Assembly: GCA_900547435.1 (NCBI GenBank)
Contig: URGO01000085.1
Coordinates: 1 to 14,061 of the forward strand
Length of the DNA: 14,061 nt
From: an uncultured Parabacteroides sp.
GTDB lineage: Bacteria; Bacteroidota; Bacteroidia; Bacteroidales; Tannerellaceae
Reading direction: 5' to 3'
The position numbers and the translations under genes were made by a program. The stretch's first letter is position 1. Each line of letters begins with the position of its first letter. Positions 12,528 through 14,061 of this stretch are shown here, piece by piece. The notes beneath the pieces are model-generated. The model made no database searches. It saw only the letters and a list, made by a program, of their open reading frames with translations, and was not told where the DNA came from.

Positions 12528-13490
12528 TTATTCCACAATCCAGCTCCGATTATAGACGTAATCGTTGGGCGAACGGTAATAAAGGTCGGCCGTATCTGGT
12601 ATTTGCAGGAAATATTTTTTTCCGTTAGTCACCAGTTTCCGGTCGCGTAGCCATGGATTGAACCGTTTTAGGTCGGCATAGGTGATTCCATGCTGTTTGG
12701 CAAACGAGGCCAAATCCGAAATAGTAGCGGACACCTCCACCTCCTTGCAGGCAATCGGCTTGTACAAATCGCGGGCGCGTAGCACGAACCCGTATTTATA
12801 TGGATTCTCAAAGATGAGTTTGATAGCCAGAATACGATATACATAGCGGGTAGTCTCTTCTACCAGCCAAAGGTCGAAAGAATTGTCCACGTCCTGTTTG
12901 TTCAGTTCTCCGGAGATTCGCCCCATGCCTGCATTGTACGAGGAGGCTACAGCAGCCCAGTCCCCGTATCGTTCATAGGCTTTCTTCAGGTATTTACAGG
13001 CTGCTATGGTCGATTTCTCTACATGGCTTCGTTCGTCTACGGTTGGCGTGATGGTCAGTCCGTATTCTCGCCCTGTCGATTCCAGAAATTGCCACATTCC
13101 TACGGCACGGGCCGGTGATTTGACACGTGGGTCGAGATGACTCTCTATAACTGCCAGGTATTTGAAATCATTCGGTATGCCATATTGCTCCAGAATCGGT
13201 TCGATAACCGGGAAATAACGGTTGGCACGTTTGAGGGTAAGCATCGTAGTGGCGTGCAGATAGGAGAACGAGGTCAGTTCGCTGTCTATCCCCTCATGCA
13301 TGTTATAACGGGTCAAATCCAGTAACTCGCCACAAAAATAGATGCGTTCGGGAATCTCCGGGGTCATAATCATAGACGGGACCACCGGCTTTTCACGCAA
13401 GACCTTGGTTGAGTCTTTTGAACAGAGCGAGACACATGCCACACCTACTAATGCCAGAAAAGCAATACCGGTTAATATCTTGTTTTTCAT
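12528..13490 (-). CDS. MltD-like lytic transglycosylase with C-terminal LysM-like region
   Basis: A 320-residue exported peptidoglycan-cleaving enzyme. Residues 1-20 are a signal or anchor (Cys19 follows GVA, a poor lipobox, so lipidation is uncertain). The SLT domain spans about 90-220, with catalytic Glu116 in AVIESHLDP, GMWQF at 131-135 and SYNAG at 184-188. VEVSATISDLASFAKQHGI onward (about 250-295) looks like one LysM-type wall-binding repeat with the usual LKRFNPWL. It would cut glycan strands between MurNAc and GlcNAc in the periplasm. Its ATG overlaps the stop of the sorting-domain gene upstream by 4 bases (ATGA), so the two are probably translated together. Confidence 0.93.
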   Translation of the reverse strand: MKNKILTGIAFLALVGVACVSLCSKDSTKVLREKPVVPSMIMTPEIPERIYFCGELLDLTRYNMHEGIDSELTSFSYLHATTMLTLKRANRYFPVIEPILEQYGIPNDFKYLAVIESHLDPRVKSPARAVGMWQFLESTGREYGLTITPTVDERSHVEKSTIAACKYLKKAYERYGDWAAVASSYNAGMGRISGELNKQDVDNSFDLWLVEETTRYVYRILAIKLIFENPYKYGFVLRARDLYKPIACKEVEVSATISDLASFAKQHGITYADLKRFNPWLRDRKLVTNGKKYFLQIPDTADLYYRSPNDYVYNRSWIVE

Positions 13491-14061
13491 AATACACCTC
13501 CTTCTGTATCCGTACTACCGCTTGATTCGAAATTCTTTTCGTTCTTTGGTCGGAGGATGTTGATATCTCCTTTTCGTTTGTATCGTTTTCCATCCGAACC
13601 TTCGGCTTCAATCACATAAAAATAGACTCCGGGAGCCACATATTTCCCGTTTTTCTTTCCGTCCCATCCGGTGGCCGGATTGGTCCAATGATAAATTTCT
13701 TGTCCCCAGCGGTTGAATATCCAGCAAGAGAAACGCACCAATGATTTGTAGGCAACGCGGAATTCGTCATTTACCCCCGGAGTAGTACCCGGTGAGAAGG
13801 CATTCGGGACATCCAAAAAGGATTCCGCTACATCCAGCTCAAACTCTTCGGAAGAGGTATAGCAACTTCCGCTTGCATTACTTACTTCTACCACGGCCTT
13901 AAACTTTCCGAACTCGTTGAATGTATATTCCACTTCCGGTTCCGATAAGCGTACCAACGGATTGTCAGGTCCATCCTCTTCCCGATAGATGCTCCATACG
14001 TAATAAGCGGCCGTAGGTTCGTTGGCGTATGCGGTAAAACGTACCGTGACGGGAGCCGATA
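13487..14061 (-). CDS. PKD-like protein with type IX secretion type B C-terminal sorting domain, 5' part beyond window
   Basis: The frame is open to the right edge; 190 C-terminal residues are visible. Residues 1-80 of this fragment look like a PKD/Ig-type beta-sandwich, ending YTFNEFGKFKAVVEVSNASGSC. A gliding-motility-associated C-terminal domain follows: VPNAFSPGTTPGVNDEF, then IFNRWGQEIYHW, GWDGKKNGKYVAPGVYFYVI and KGDINILR. This domain directs proteins through the type IX secretion system to the cell surface, so the organism should have that system. A tail of about 20 polar residues follows the expected end (PKNEKNFESSGSTDTEGGVL). An internal TTG near 13957 is not the start, because homology continues upstream of it. 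Confidence 0.88.
   Translation of the reverse strand, partial: SAPVTVRFTAYANEPTAAYYVWSIYREEDGPDNPLVRLSEPEVEYTFNEFGKFKAVVEVSNASGSCYTSSEEFELDVAESFLDVPNAFSPGTTPGVNDEFRVAYKSLVRFSCWIFNRWGQEIYHWTNPATGWDGKKNGKYVAPGVYFYVIEAEGSDGKRYKRKGDINILRPKNEKNFESSGSTDTEGGVL

Overview
The window looks like a chromosomal stretch from a Bacteroidales bacterium. Three things point there: Bacteroidetes-type promoters (TTG/TTTG, then 19-20 bp, then TAnnTTTG), SusCD-era polysaccharide enzymes of the GH43 and GH32 families, and a protein ending in a type IX secretion (gliding-motility-type) C-terminal sorting domain. Parabacteroides is a reasonable guess, but it is inferred from this gene mix and not proven. No rRNA, tRNA, transposase or CRISPR array is visible.

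Layout, left to right. (1) Bases 1-2218, minus strand: part of a type I restriction-modification locus, with hsdM followed by a DUF1016/YhcG-like PDDEXK nuclease gene that overlaps it by 14 bases and runs off the left edge. (2) Bases 2219-2635: a 417-bp divergent intergenic region with two Bacteroidetes promoter boxes in opposite orientations and, between them, a regular array of four TCAC-N4-GTGA palindromes spaced exactly 22 bp apart. (3) Bases 2636-4748, plus strand: a GH43 lipoprotein and an alkaline-phosphatase-superfamily phosphodiesterase lipoprotein, probably co-transcribed. (4) Bases 4754-4804: a 19-bp-stem hairpin between convergent genes. (5) Bases 4812-8536, minus strand: a fructan-use operon of fructokinase, MFS sugar permease and GH32 beta-fructosidase. 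(6) Bases 8585-9733, minus strand: the rpsF-rpsR-rplI ribosomal protein operon, whose terminator overlaps the fructokinase promoter. (7) Bases 9734-10284: a 551-bp gap with the rpsF promoter and a probable plus-strand non-coding transcript ending in a long-range stem. (8) Bases 10285-12465, minus strand: yicC, gmk, a small two-helix membrane protein gene and nadD, tightly packed or overlapping. (9) Bases 12528-14061, minus strand: a MltD-like lytic transglycosylase overlapped by 4 bases by an upstream gene for a PKD/type IX sorting-domain protein cut by the right edge.

Functionally the window mixes core housekeeping genes (ribosomal proteins, guanylate kinase, NAD synthesis, YicC, cell-wall remodelling) with accessory functions (fructan and arabinoxylan-type sugar use, DNA restriction). 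The fructan operon makes a full short route: GH32 frees fructose, the permease imports it, and the kinase phosphorylates it. The two observations most worth following up are the 22-bp-periodic palindrome array upstream of hsdM/GH43 and the C-free, long-stem non-coding region between rpsF and nadD.
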